64,000 bases of DNA from DASXMT01 sp963755985 (GTDB lineage Bacteria > Actinomycetota > Acidimicrobiia > Acidimicrobiales > RAAP-2), in contig CAVWLO010000002.1 in the NCBI GenBank assembly GCA_963755985.1, forward strand, positions 558,001-622,000, in the 5' to 3' direction. How positions within the stretch are numbered: position 1 is the first letter of the stretch; the number at the start of each line of letters is the position of its first letter. The notes beneath the pieces were generated by a model. It saw nothing but the letters and a program-made list of their open reading frames with translations, did not search any database and was not told the DNA's origin. Shown here one piece after another: positions 17,227 through 26,419 of the stretch. A program made the translations under genes and the position numbers.

Positions 17227-18555
17227 TCAACCTGAGACCGCGTAGAGCCTCCAGCTCCCCGGCACCCCCTTCAGCTCATTCTCTCCCCGCTCATTGAACT
17301 CAATGCCCGAGCCAATTACGAGGTCCTTGACAGTGCCCGAGACAAGAATCTCGCTCGGCGAGGCCAAAGAACCGAGACGAGCGGCGATGTGAACGGCGAG
17401 GCCGCCCAGATCGTCGCCTCTCACCTCGCATTCACCGGTGTGGAGACCCATGCGAAGCTCGATACCGAGGGCTCGGGTGGCGTCGATGGTCGCCTGACCG
17501 CAACGGATGGCTCGGGCCGGACCATCGAATGAAGCGACGAACCCGTCTCCCGTCGTGTTGACCTCCCGACCCCGGAAAAGCCGAAACTGTTCACGGACAG
17601 TGTGATCATGGCGATCCAACAAAGACCGCCACCTTTGATCACCCAGTGAGGCGGCACGTTCAGTTGACCCGACTATATCTGTGAAGAGTATTGAGACCAG
17701 TACTCGGTCAATATCCCTTACTGGTCTCTTACCGGTCAAAAACTCGGCCACTTCGTCGAATATCACATCCTCCTGGCTGAAGATCAACATGTCGGCGCCC
17801 GGCAGCGCGACGAACTTTGATCCCTCAATGTGCTCAGCCACATATCGCCCATGTGCAACGGGCAGAAAGCTTGGATTGTCGGCGCTCAGGACCAGGGTGG
17901 GAACCCGGAGAAGCGGAAGCACCGGGCGAACATCGAGGTTCCGAAGCAGGTATTCGTACTGTGCTGCCGCGGTTCTCGGGGTGACTGACGACCGGAAGAG
18001 CCGACCGAGAGCATCGCCGCGAACCGGGTCCTCAGCTGCACCAGCAAGCGAGAAGAATTCCGGCATACCCCAGTAGGCCCGAAGGAACCCGATGACGGAA
18101 TCGAGCGCCTCAGATGTGAGACCGATCGGATAGTCGTCAGCAACCAGATATCGGGCGGTCGTATTGCATAGAACCAGGGAATCGACCCGTTCGGGATGTG
18201 CAGCGGCATAGAGGATCGAGATCGGGCCACCATCTACTGTCGCGAGAATGGATGTCTGCTCGGAACCGACCGCGTTGAGGACGGCCTCGATGTCTTCGGT
18301 CCACTCCTCCCACGTTGGTAAAGCGCTACCTGGCACACCGTCAGATGCGCCTGTGCCTCGTCGATCGAGAAAGATCAAGCGGCGTAAGGACGACAGACGT
18401 CTGAGGAAGCCGGCAATGACTGGGTCTTCCCACGCCATCTCGATGTTGCTGCCAAGTCCGTTGAAGAAGAGCAGGTCGGTGGGTCCCTCTCCGAGGACCT
18501 GGTAGGCAACGTCAGCATCCCCGACGGCCACGTACTTGGTATCCGGACGCGTCAT
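17227..18555 (-). CDS. Alpha/beta-hydrolase - class III adenylate cyclase-like fusion
   Basis: 442-aa relative of the triple fusion at 9603, without the kinase-like part. Residues ~8-275 are the hydrolase fold (FLDRRGTGASD), but the nucleophile elbow reads LATVDGG with Val107 where serine belongs, and the acid/histidine loop reads LPGADMLIF with Met256 instead of histidine. Residues ~283-440 form the cyclase domain: LFTDIVGSTERAASLGD (metal Asp293), NTTGDGFVASFDGPARAI (Asp337; Asn333 where a purine-selecting lysine is often found), and LAVHIAARLG with His389 in place of the usual Asn. Such variants are common in actinobacterial hydrolase-cyclase fusions. ATG 18555 was preferred because homology begins there. 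Likely a sensor protein; activity is uncertain. Confidence 0.88.
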   Translation of the reverse strand: MTRPDTKYVAVGDADVAYQVLGEGPTDLLFFNGLGSNIEMAWEDPVIAGFLRRLSSLRRLIFLDRRGTGASDGVPGSALPTWEEWTEDIEAVLNAVGSEQTSILATVDGGPISILYAAAHPERVDSLVLCNTTARYLVADDYPIGLTSEALDSVIGFLRAYWGMPEFFSLAGAAEDPVRGDALGRLFRSSVTPRTAAAQYEYLLRNLDVRPVLPLLRVPTLVLSADNPSFLPVAHGRYVAEHIEGSKFVALPGADMLIFSQEDVIFDEVAEFLTGKRPVRDIDRVLVSILFTDIVGSTERAASLGDQRWRSLLDRHDHTVREQFRLFRGREVNTTGDGFVASFDGPARAIRCGQATIDATRALGIELRMGLHTGECEVRGDDLGGLAVHIAARLGSLASPSEILVSGTVKDLVIGSGIEFNERGENELKGVPGSWRLYAVSG

Positions 18556-18929
18556 AGGCAAAGTCTGACCTGCGTTTCGGCTCGGTGCCGAATTTCTTTC
18601 TCCGGCGAAGCTTGGCGCGCCACGAGCCAACGTCCCAACTGAAGAGGCCACGATGTTCGCCATCCGAGGCGATCTACCCGGCAATCGCTTTGATCTGTAC
18701 CCTTAACCCGACTGACGGTCCGCGAGGTTGGACTCGTGGCGAAACAGTTGTTTCCGTATTGTTCTTTCGTTGGGGCGACCTAAGCCTACGCAGAGGCCAG
18801 TGTTGTCCTCGCCGCTCGACCGGCTCGGGGCAGAACGTCGTCCGGCCGCTGCCGTCTGGCTGGTACACGAGGCGCCGAGACTGGCCTGGATCCACATTGA
18901 ACGCCTCGGCGTAGTGGTCCATCGACCGA
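18556..18929. other. Spacer beside the integrase remnant, with a possible small minus-strand gene
   Basis: On the minus strand a frame from ATG 18922 reads NVDPGQSRRLVYQPDGSG then RTTFCPEPVERRGQ. This resembles short proteins carried by actinobacterial integrative elements, judged from memory only. The frame stays open to 18674, but the later residues look like noise. No other gene is seen here. Confidence 0.3.
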
Positions 18930-19540
18930 GGTTAGATCTGGGGCGCGACAGAGACGCGCTCGCATGGCAGTACGTCGTCCGCAACGACGCAACTGCGGCC
19001 GGGCCACCTAGACAACAGCAGGCAAGAGCTGCCCCGGAGATAGAGACATGGACCGGCCCACAGCTCGGGACGTTCCTCGAATGCGTCAGGCTGAGCGCTA
19101 CGGTCCTGCGTTCACACTCCTAGCCACGACTGGCATGCTCCGCGGTGAAGCCCTCGGGCTTACGTAGGACGATGTAGACCTCGACAAGGGGACGGTCTCC
19201 ATCCGGCGGGCACGAATCGCCCTCAACCACAAGGCGACAACTGGCGCCACCAAGATGGGACGGGCACGGGAGGTTGCGCTTGACTCAATGACGGTTGCTG
19301 TACTTCGCCAGCAGTGGGCCAGGCAAGCCGAGGAACGGCTAAAGATAGGTCCCGGCTACAGCACGACAACCTCGTGTTCGCGCTGCCGGACGGCCGCCGC
19401 TTCCACCCCGAACGCTTCAGCCGCACACTTCTACAGCTGTCACGTTGGAGACGTACAGCCATGTCACGAGTCGATGGCGTCCGACGCGGCCGAGAACGCC
19501 GCCAGCATGACCTTCGGGAATGGGCATGACGTTGGTGTGG
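18930..19540 (+). pseudogene. Tyrosine recombinase (phage/ICE integrase) remnant
   Basis: Decayed site-specific integrase. Pieces in order: VVRNDATAAGPPRQQQA and EIETWTGPQLGTFLECVR in one frame (to ~19085); then ERYGPAFTLLATTGMLRGEA and DDVDLDKGTVSIRRARIAL in a second frame, containing TAG at 19165-19167 where the family has a tryptophan (GL-T-stop-DDVDLD); then DNLVFALPDGRRFHPERFSR in a third frame; then VTLETYSHV in a fourth, with the catalytic tyrosine codon at 19454-19456. The segment with the catalytic HxLRH histidine and arginine is missing between the last two pieces, so there is an internal deletion as well as at least three frameshifts. It cannot be active. It marks a former mobile element. 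Confidence 0.8.
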
Positions 19541-19600
19541 TGGAACATTGGTAGAACATTCCACCGATTTTGGGGAATCGCGACCGTCTGACCTGCGCAA

Positions 19601-19639
19601 AGCCGGTGTCGGAGGGGCGTTACCAACCATAAGTACACC
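19601..19639. repeat. Imperfect repeat, copy 1
   Basis: Shares GTGTCGGAGGGGCGTT and a trailing AGTACACC with copy 2 at 20695-20731. The two copies bracket the dienelactone hydrolase gene. The first 12 bases of the core (19606-19617) are identical to 27358-27369, the 3' end of the tRNA-Leu gene read on the plus strand. Possible att-site or element-end remnant. Confidence 0.5.
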
Positions 19640-19770
19640 GGCAGTGTGGCGTACGGAGTGGGCGGCCTGAGGCTATTCCGAGGCTCCCATGCCTTCACCA
19701 TGTTCGGATCGAGCCCCACAGTGCGCGCAAACGGCAGGGGCGGAGGTTAGATGCCCGCGTGAAGGGATCG

Positions 19771-20514
19771 TCAGGACCCGAGAGCCGAGCCGAAAAGATT
19801 CTCCATGGCGTGCCAGTGGCGCTCGGCGGCGGCCTCGTCGTAGGTCTCGTTGTCGGGGACAGCAAAACCATGGTGGGCCTGGTAAGTCTCGATCGTGTGG
19901 GATACACCGGCCTCGGTCAGGGACTTCTCCAGAAGCTCCTTGTCCTCGTCGGTGAATGACTGATCCTCGATGGCTCCTGCCACGTAGACGGTGGCCCTGA
20001 TCGAGTCCGCTCTGTGGTGAGGGCTATTCGAGTCCCTCGCTTTGGCGATACCCCCGCCGTGAAAAGAGGCGGCCGCAGCGACGCTTACGCCAAGGTTTGC
20101 GGCAGCCGTGAGCGAGAGTCGACCGCCCATGCAATACCCAGTGGTGCCGACGCCCCCAGGCGCCTTTTCCGGTAGTGCATTCAGGTAGTCGACGTAGGCT
20201 GCTGCGTCGCTCACGGCCAAATCGGTGGTGTAGCCCTGCATCATCTGCATGATCTTCTCTCGGGACTCTTCCCTGGAGAAGGCAGTCTTGAGGTCGCCCA
20301 GGTCGTACGGGCCGTTTCGGTAATAGAAGTCTGGTACCAGCACCACATAGCCGAGGGCCGACAGTCGCTCGCCCATCTCCCGCAAGACGTCGCGCATCCC
20401 ACCAGCATCGGGATACATGATCACTGCCGGCCAGGGACCTTCCCCTTCGGGGATGCTCAGGGACGCCGGGCAGGTCCCGTCGGCGGTATCGACCTCTACC
20501 GTACGTTGCGTCAT
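19771..20514 (-). CDS. Dienelactone hydrolase family protein
   Basis: 247-aa alpha/beta-hydrolase of the DLH family. Nucleophile elbow is GYCMGG (cysteine nucleophile typical of dienelactone hydrolases), the acid is in AGAIEDQSF, and the histidine in AHHGFAVPD. N-terminal VIMYPDAGGMRDVLREM carries the oxyanion region. ATG 20514 was chosen over the upstream ATG at 20565 because the conserved fold begins right after it and a GGAAGGCGAG stretch precedes it. The length matches the family. It is flanked by the two imperfect repeats at 19601 and 20695. Substrate is not known; relatives hydrolyse dienelactones and other small lactones or esters. Confidence 0.92.
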   Translation of the reverse strand: MTQRTVEVDTADGTCPASLSIPEGEGPWPAVIMYPDAGGMRDVLREMGERLSALGYVVLVPDFYYRNGPYDLGDLKTAFSREESREKIMQMMQGYTTDLAVSDAAAYVDYLNALPEKAPGGVGTTGYCMGGRLSLTAAANLGVSVAAAASFHGGGIAKARDSNSPHHRADSIRATVYVAGAIEDQSFTDEDKELLEKSLTEAGVSHTIETYQAHHGFAVPDNETYDEAAAERHWHAMENLFGSALGS

Positions 20515-21024
20515 CGTTGTCTCGCCTTCCTCGGTCCGGTAGCGAACCCTACCGTCCCCGATCAAACCCTGGCCCGACGGGCCCCCGGGGTCGGGTGCGG
20601 CGATCTCCCACGCGTCTGCCAGATCGTGCTCAGTGCAGGAATCTGACCAGCGCTCATCATTGCCGAGGCCAGTCGCTGCCGTCGCGTGTGCGACAGCCCG
20701 TGTCGGAGGGGCGTTTCACCGCGAGTACACCCACGTTTCTCCGGGGTGAGCTGGCCCTCCGCAAGGCTGCATGATGGCCTTCGCCGAGCGTACCTCAGAG
20801 GAGTGCCTGACAGCTCCCAGGCCGGCGCTACTGGCCGGTATCGGGGATCCCTCATTGCCGAACTGGAGAAGGCCGCACAGGAGTGTCTGGAGATGGCGGG
20901 GCGCCTGGCCCGGCTCAACGCCGAGCTGGACGACTGGCTGAGCGAGAGCGCCGGTAGGATGGCACCAGTGTCGATGATCGCGGTGGCGATGCCGTCCACG
21001 CCTCGTCGGAACGGGGAGGCGTCT
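20515..21024. other. Intergenic region holding repeat copy 2
   Basis: Upstream region of the dienelactone hydrolase and downstream of ndh. It holds repeat copy 2 (20695-20731). A plus-strand frame from 20686 to 21042 includes a heptad-like stretch (LIAELEKAAQECLEMAGRL), but it overlaps ndh and the repeat. It lacks a ribosome site, so it is not called as a gene. Confidence 0.35.
20695..20731. repeat. Imperfect repeat, copy 2
   Basis: Second copy of the 19601-19639 repeat: AGCC, one differing base, GTGTCGGAGGGGCGTT, a diverged middle, then AGTACACC. Same orientation as copy 1, about 1.09 kb away. Confidence 0.5.
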
Positions 21025-22443
21025 TCACTCCGGAGAGGGTGATTGGCCGTCCGCGATTGGCGTATGGGCAGGTTCGCGGGCGCTCAGGGCGGCGTCCATG
21101 ACCGGGAACGGGGAGGGCATCACCTGAGCGCGGATCTTCTCGGGGAGGCTCAGATCACCGCCGGTGTGCCCGACACTGAAGACCCGTTCGGGCCGGCTTC
21201 GGCCGACCATCGCCTTCGCCCAACGGAACAGAGCGGCGGCCCGGTTGCCGAATCCGTTCAGGAACGTGAGGTGGACGAAGAGCCACACGGTCCACCCTGG
21301 GAACCCGCTCAGCCGGATCCCCCGGAAGTTCACGATCGCCTTGAATCGACCGATCGTCGCCGCGCTCCCCAGGTCGCGATACTTGAACGCGACGGTCTTG
21401 GTTTCGCCCTTCAGGCGACGACGGATGCTGTTGGCAGCGTGCAGGCCGCCCTGCATGGCAACCTCGCACACGCCGGGGAGCTGGTTGAGAGCAACCATGT
21501 CGCCGACCGCGAACACCTCTGGGTGGCCCGGAAGCGTGAGGTCCGGCAGCACCGCGATTCGTCCAGCCCGGTCGGTCTCGGCCCCGCTGGCCTCGGCGAG
21601 GCGCGCCGCCAGCGGAGAAGCCTCGACACCTGCAGCCCAGATCGTCGTCCCGGCGTCGATGCGTTCTTGTCCATTGGGGCCCTGGAGGTCCACCCCGAAC
21701 GGGTCCACACCCGTCACCCTCGAGCCCATGTGGAGTTCGACGCCCATGCGCTGGAGGTTCCTTGTTGCATACCTCGAAAGGCGGCCACCGAAGTTTGCCA
21801 GCGGTTCGCTGCCCGCATCCAGCACCACCACCCTGACAGTGGCCGGGTCGATACTGCGGAAGTCGCGGCAGAGGCTTCGAGCGGCGAGCTCTCGGACCTG
21901 TCCGGCCAGTTCCACGCCCGTCGGGCCGGCCCCAACGACCACCACCGTCAGCCAGAATTGACGCTGGCTCATGTCGGTCAAAGTCTCAGCCATCTCGAAG
22001 GCGCCATAGATCCGGCGGCGGAGCTCGAGGGCGTCATCGATCGTCTTCATTCCAGGTGCGATAAGGGCGAACTCGTCGTGGCCGAAGTAGCTCTGATGGA
22101 CTCCTGCTGCCACGATCAGACTGTCGTACGAAAAGTCTCGCTCGAAGCCGGGGACCGTGGTGGTGTGGACGACCCGCCGGTCCAGATCGAAGCCGGTGAC
22201 ATTGGTGAGCTTCACGGAGACGTTCCGGTGCTTGCGCACCACGTGGCGCAGCACTGGCGCGATCTGCCCAGGCGACAGGATGCCGGTTGCCACCTGGTAC
22301 AGCAGCGGCTGGAACAGATGGTGATTGCGTCGGTCGAGCAGGGTCACCTCGACATCTTTCAAACGCGCCAGCAGTCGGGTGGCGGGCAGTCCCCCGAAGC
22401 CGCCGCCGACGATCACGACACGGTGTCGTAGGCGGTCACTCAT
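21025..22443 (-). CDS. ndh: Type II NADH dehydrogenase (NDH-2) family
   Basis: 472-aa peripheral membrane flavoprotein passing electrons from NADH to quinone without pumping protons. FAD-binding VVIVGGGFGGLPATRLL at the N-terminus, FQPLLYQVATGILSPGQIA just after it, a second Rossmann motif VVVVGAGPTGVELAGQVREL at about residue 165-185, and the C-terminal FAD contact VFAVGDM. The C-terminal part has the amphipathic membrane-attachment region of NDH-2 (WTVWLFVHLTFLNGFGNRA). Monocistronic: spacers of ~150 bases to the sulfatase and ~500 bases to the hydrolase. Other NAD(P)/FAD oxidoreductases share this fold, but the QPLLYQVATG region is typical of NDH-2. Confidence 0.9.
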   Translation of the reverse strand: MSDRLRHRVVIVGGGFGGLPATRLLARLKDVEVTLLDRRNHHLFQPLLYQVATGILSPGQIAPVLRHVVRKHRNVSVKLTNVTGFDLDRRVVHTTTVPGFERDFSYDSLIVAAGVHQSYFGHDEFALIAPGMKTIDDALELRRRIYGAFEMAETLTDMSQRQFWLTVVVVGAGPTGVELAGQVRELAARSLCRDFRSIDPATVRVVVLDAGSEPLANFGGRLSRYATRNLQRMGVELHMGSRVTGVDPFGVDLQGPNGQERIDAGTTIWAAGVEASPLAARLAEASGAETDRAGRIAVLPDLTLPGHPEVFAVGDMVALNQLPGVCEVAMQGGLHAANSIRRRLKGETKTVAFKYRDLGSAATIGRFKAIVNFRGIRLSGFPGWTVWLFVHLTFLNGFGNRAAALFRWAKAMVGRSRPERVFSVGHTGGDLSLPEKIRAQVMPSPFPVMDAALSAREPAHTPIADGQSPSPE

Positions 22444-22596
22444 CGCCTTGCCGTCATTGCCTTGCCGTCTCCCACTCGGTCACACTCGGCGACTCAGAGC
22501 CCGGGACTGCTCTGGACCGCTCCGCAGATCAGCGATAAAGCAATAAGCGCCTTGCTTGTTCAACCAGCCGCGCGTCCCCGGCTCACTATTACCTCG

Positions 22597-24921
22597 CTAC
22601 GGGGCATAGCTTACGGAGACCCGTTCGATCGTGCCGTTGAACTCGAACGGCGCCTTGTCGTAGTAGTCGAGCGACACCGGCGATCCGAGCGAGATACCGA
22701 AATCGAGGCACTCGTTGGCGGTAAACGCAATCGGACAGGTCACGGGTACGGTTCCTTCTGCAACGAGTTCGCCATTCACCTTCATCGTCACGTTCAGCGG
22801 TCCACGCGGCATCGGTTGGGGGTGATTTGTTTCGATCTCTAGCTGTAAGTTGCCCACCGGCAGCTTCTCCTGCGCGCGTATCTTGGTCCGCTGGATCTCG
22901 AAGAGGTTGTACTCGTAGCAAAGGACACCGTCTTCCACGAAGCAGGTGAGGCCGCCAGAGAAGCCGCCCAACTTGTAGAGCACACCGTTGCTGTCAGCGG
23001 GCATGACGGCGTCGATCGTGACGACGTTGGGCCTGGTGCCCAGGGCTGGGGCGGAGAACTCGGGCACCCGGACGGTGTCGCCGAAGAACGTCCATTCCTT
23101 GTAGGGGGGAGCGGGGCGTAGCTCGGGGTGAAACAGGGGAATCCAGAGCCCTCCCCCGATGGGTAGGACATTGTTCCTTGCCGCCTCGATGAGGAAGAGC
23201 TCCTTCAGTCGCTCCAGCCTGTCGGGCATCTCCGCCGCGAGGTCGTTGGCTTGGCTCCAGTCCACGTCGAGGTTGTAGAGCTCCCAGGTGTCCTTGTCCG
23301 GCGTCCAGTCGAAGATGCCGGGCGGCAGTCCCCGAACCCAGGGGACACGAGGACCAAACGTCGAAGCCATCCAGCCGTCGTGGTAGATGCCACGGCTGCC
23401 GAGGATCTCAAAGTACTGGGTCTTCAATCGTCCCTCAGCCGTAGGGTCGTCGAAGCTATATGCGAAGCTCACGCCGTCGAGCGACTCTTGAGGAACACCG
23501 TTGACCACGCGGGGTGGTGTGATGCCGAGGATCTCGTAGATCGTTGGGACGACATCGTTGCAGTGATGGAACTGAGGTCGCGGCGTCGCATCGGGTTTGA
23601 TCTGGGCGGGCCACCGGATGGCCATCGGATTACGACTACCGCCGAAATATGCGGCCAGGATCATCGTGCCCTTGTAGGGCGTGCTGCCCGCCCAGGCCCA
23701 CCCCGAATGGTAGATGGGGTCGCTCTTCGGCCCACCGAGGACATCGAGGCCGCCCAGTTCCTCAAGAGCTTCGAGTTGCTGCTCGATGGTGGTGACGATG
23801 CCGTTGTGGGCCACCAGCTCACTGATCGTTCCGGCCTGACCCTGGGCTGACGTGCCGTTGTCGCCCCAGATGTAGAAGATCAGGGTGTTGTCGCCATAGC
23901 CGAGTGCCTCGATCTCGTCGACGATACGCCCGGCCTGAAGGTCAGCGTGCTCACCATAGGCGGCACACACCTCCATCAACCGGCTCTGAAACGGCCGCTC
24001 GCTCTCTGGGATGCTGTCCCACGACGCCATCTGTTCGTGACGGGGTGTGAGTTGCGTCTCGGGAGGGATCCAACCCTTCTCCTTGGCCCGCTCGAACACC
24101 CGCTCACGGTAGGCGTCCCACCCATCGTCGAACTTGCCCCGGTACTTGTCGATGTACTCCTTGGGCGCGTGGTGAGGTCCGTGAACCGCCCCGCTGGCCC
24201 AGTACATGAAGAACGGACGGTCGGGGGCCATCGCCTTGTGCTTATGGAGCCAGTTGATGGCATCGTCTGCCAGGTCCTCGTTCAGGTGGTATCCCTCTTC
24301 GGGCGTCTTGGTGGGCAGCACGAACGTCGTATTGCGCACAAGGTTTGGCTCGAACTGCGAGGACTCTCCGGCCAGGAATCCGTAGAAGTACTCGAAGCCT
24401 CGGCTGGTCGGCCAGTTCTCGAATGGGCCCGTCGGGCCTGCCTCGATCGTCGGCGTGTTGTGCCACTTGCCCCAGCCCCCCGTGGCATAGCCGTAGTCCT
24501 TCAGCACCTCTGAGACGAGGGCGGTACTCGTCGGAATCCGCCCCGAGAAGGCGTCCCAGTCATTGGCGAACTCCTCGATGACCCCGGTGCAGACGCGGTG
24601 ATGATTGCGCCCGGTCAACAGTGACGCTCGAGTTGGCGAGCACAGGGCGGTGGTGTGGAACCGGTTGTACCCAATCCCCTCTCCGAGGACGCGATCCAGA
24701 GTCGGGGTGTTGATCTCGCCGCCGAAGGTAGACGGCTGGCCGGGGCCGGCGTCGTCCATCAACACGATGAGGATGTTCGGAGCGTCAGCTGGGAGCGGGC
24801 GCGGTTGTACCCGCTGCTCGTAGACCGACTCTTGCATCGTGAGGCCGACCTTGCCGGGCGGTGGCGGCGGGGGAAACGGGAGGGAGTCTTGCCGCGCCAA
24901 CTTCTCTGGGTCCGAGTTCAC
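22597..24921 (-). CDS. Cysteine-type sulfatase (arylsulfatase family)
   Basis: 774-aa sulfatase cleaving sulfate esters. The activation motif LCSPTRASLLTGR places the formylglycine-precursor cysteine at about residue 94. Metal-binding PNILIVLMDDAG (Asp56/57) and the later KWHNTP and IWGDNGTS regions match the family. GTG 24921 is preceded by GGGAGA at good spacing; upstream in-frame codons overlap the maturase gene and are excluded. There is no signal peptide, as in mycobacterial AtsA/AtsD-type enzymes (about 787 aa). The gene lies 22 bases downstream of its radical-SAM maturase, so one transcript probably makes both enzyme and activator. Substrate unknown. Confidence 0.94.
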   Translation of the reverse strand: MNSDPEKLARQDSLPFPPPPPPGKVGLTMQESVYEQRVQPRPLPADAPNILIVLMDDAGPGQPSTFGGEINTPTLDRVLGEGIGYNRFHTTALCSPTRASLLTGRNHHRVCTGVIEEFANDWDAFSGRIPTSTALVSEVLKDYGYATGGWGKWHNTPTIEAGPTGPFENWPTSRGFEYFYGFLAGESSQFEPNLVRNTTFVLPTKTPEEGYHLNEDLADDAINWLHKHKAMAPDRPFFMYWASGAVHGPHHAPKEYIDKYRGKFDDGWDAYRERVFERAKEKGWIPPETQLTPRHEQMASWDSIPESERPFQSRLMEVCAAYGEHADLQAGRIVDEIEALGYGDNTLIFYIWGDNGTSAQGQAGTISELVAHNGIVTTIEQQLEALEELGGLDVLGGPKSDPIYHSGWAWAGSTPYKGTMILAAYFGGSRNPMAIRWPAQIKPDATPRPQFHHCNDVVPTIYEILGITPPRVVNGVPQESLDGVSFAYSFDDPTAEGRLKTQYFEILGSRGIYHDGWMASTFGPRVPWVRGLPPGIFDWTPDKDTWELYNLDVDWSQANDLAAEMPDRLERLKELFLIEAARNNVLPIGGGLWIPLFHPELRPAPPYKEWTFFGDTVRVPEFSAPALGTRPNVVTIDAVMPADSNGVLYKLGGFSGGLTCFVEDGVLCYEYNLFEIQRTKIRAQEKLPVGNLQLEIETNHPQPMPRGPLNVTMKVNGELVAEGTVPVTCPIAFTANECLDFGISLGSPVSLDYYDKAPFEFNGTIERVSVSYAP

Positions 24922-24943
24922 GTGTGTCTCCCTTGGTCGTTCT

Positions 24944-26278
24944 CTACGAGGCTGGGCGTTTGTGGCAGGCCTTGGCCTTGCGGCCACTCCCGCATGGACA
25001 GGGATCGTTGCGGCCGGCCTTGGCAAACATCGCCATGACCTCGTCTGCATGCCGGCCCTGGCGCACCAGGTCAGCCATCAGCCGCATGGTTCCATCGATG
25101 TGCCCGAAGAACGCCTTGTAGCCGGCACACAGGTAGTTGAGTCCGAGTTCGCCGTCTGGCGCACGCGTGAAGCGGTTCTTGGGACATTCTCCGTTGCAGG
25201 CGAAGCGGACCGAGCATTCCCGGCAGTATCGCGGCAAGGAGTCCCGCTTGTCATTTCCGAACGAGCGCTGCTGGACCGACGCCATGAGGTCGACCATGTG
25301 AGTGTCGAAGATGTTGCCTAGGAGATAGCCGGGCTCCACGAAATGGTCACACGAATACAGGTCGCCGTTGTGTTCGAGTGCGACCGCGTTGCCGCACGTC
25401 TCGGCGAAGACGCAGAGCGCGGGGGGCACGCCCACCCAGGAGGCGAGCGCCGCGTCGAAATGAGAAATGAAGACCGTGCCCACGTCGTGTCGGAGCCACT
25501 CGTCGAAGACCATGATGAGGAACCTGCCCCACGCATTCGGATCGACCGAGCGCCCGGTGACCTGGTCTCCCTCCTGAAATCCTGAGTCGTTGTCTCGCTC
25601 CACGATGGGGATGAACTGGATGAACTGCGCACCGAGTTCATCGCGGAAGTAACGGTAGACCTCAAGCGGACGGTCCTGATTCGCGGCGTTCACCGTGCAC
25701 AAGATGTTGAACTCCACGTCGTGCTTCTTGAGCAGGTTGAGTCCTCGTAGCACCCTCTCCGACGACGGGTTCCCGCGCTTGTCGACCCGGTAGCGGTCGT
25801 GCACTTCGGGTGGGCCGTCAACGCTCAGTCCCACCAGAAACCGATGGTCCGCGAGAAGCTTGCACCAATCATCGGTGAGCAGGGTTCCGTTGGTCTGAAT
25901 GGTGTACTGCACCCGTTGCCCCGGCCGGCGGAACTGTTCGGTGAGCTCGACCGCTCGGCGGAAGAAATCGACCCCCATGAGCGTGGGCTCGCCGCCCTGC
26001 CAGGCGACTGTTACCTCGGGGGCAGAGGCGTGGGATTCCAGGAGCTGGCGCACATAGGCGGTGAGCAGCTCATCGGACATCCTGAAGCGATCGCCTGGAT
26101 AGAGCGTCTCCTTGGACAGGAAAAAGCAGTACTCGCAGTCGAGATTGCAGATGGGACCAGTGGGTTTCGCCAGCACGTGGAAGTACTCGGGAGCGGTCGC
26201 CGGTCTGTCGTTGGGGATCTGGATCGATGCCGGCCCAGGAGCGGTCTTGGTTGTCAGCGCTACCGGTACCTGATCCAC
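24944..26278 (-). CDS. Anaerobic-type sulfatase-maturating radical SAM enzyme with SEC-C tail
   Basis: 444-aa radical SAM/SPASM enzyme that converts the sulfatase active-site cysteine to formylglycine. The radical-SAM cluster motif CNLDCEYC gives cysteines at about 44, 48 and 51, followed by AWQGGEPTLMG (SAM-binding GGEP). SPASM auxiliary-cluster cysteines are seen in CRECSVRFACNGECPKNRF and LNYLCAGYK. The last ~20 residues are a SEC-C zinc motif (RNDPCPCGSGRKAKACHK), a small metal-binding tail also found on SecA. GTG 26278 begins the frame; no strong ribosome site is visible. It is first in a two-gene operon with the sulfatase. The specificity for that sulfatase is inferred from adjacency. 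Confidence 0.93.
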   Translation of the reverse strand: MDQVPVALTTKTAPGPASIQIPNDRPATAPEYFHVLAKPTGPICNLDCEYCFFLSKETLYPGDRFRMSDELLTAYVRQLLESHASAPEVTVAWQGGEPTLMGVDFFRRAVELTEQFRRPGQRVQYTIQTNGTLLTDDWCKLLADHRFLVGLSVDGPPEVHDRYRVDKRGNPSSERVLRGLNLLKKHDVEFNILCTVNAANQDRPLEVYRYFRDELGAQFIQFIPIVERDNDSGFQEGDQVTGRSVDPNAWGRFLIMVFDEWLRHDVGTVFISHFDAALASWVGVPPALCVFAETCGNAVALEHNGDLYSCDHFVEPGYLLGNIFDTHMVDLMASVQQRSFGNDKRDSLPRYCRECSVRFACNGECPKNRFTRAPDGELGLNYLCAGYKAFFGHIDGTMRLMADLVRQGRHADEVMAMFAKAGRNDPCPCGSGRKAKACHKRPAS

Positions 26279-26419
26279 TTCGCAACCGTATCTTGGTCGC
26301 GTGGGCAGGCGACAAGGGGAGTGCCATTGGGATCGTGACCTGGGTGGAAAGGCGGCGCAGTGCGATCAGATCAAATGGGGTCATCCAACGGAGCGGACAC
26401 GACGCTACGGTGGTGCCCG

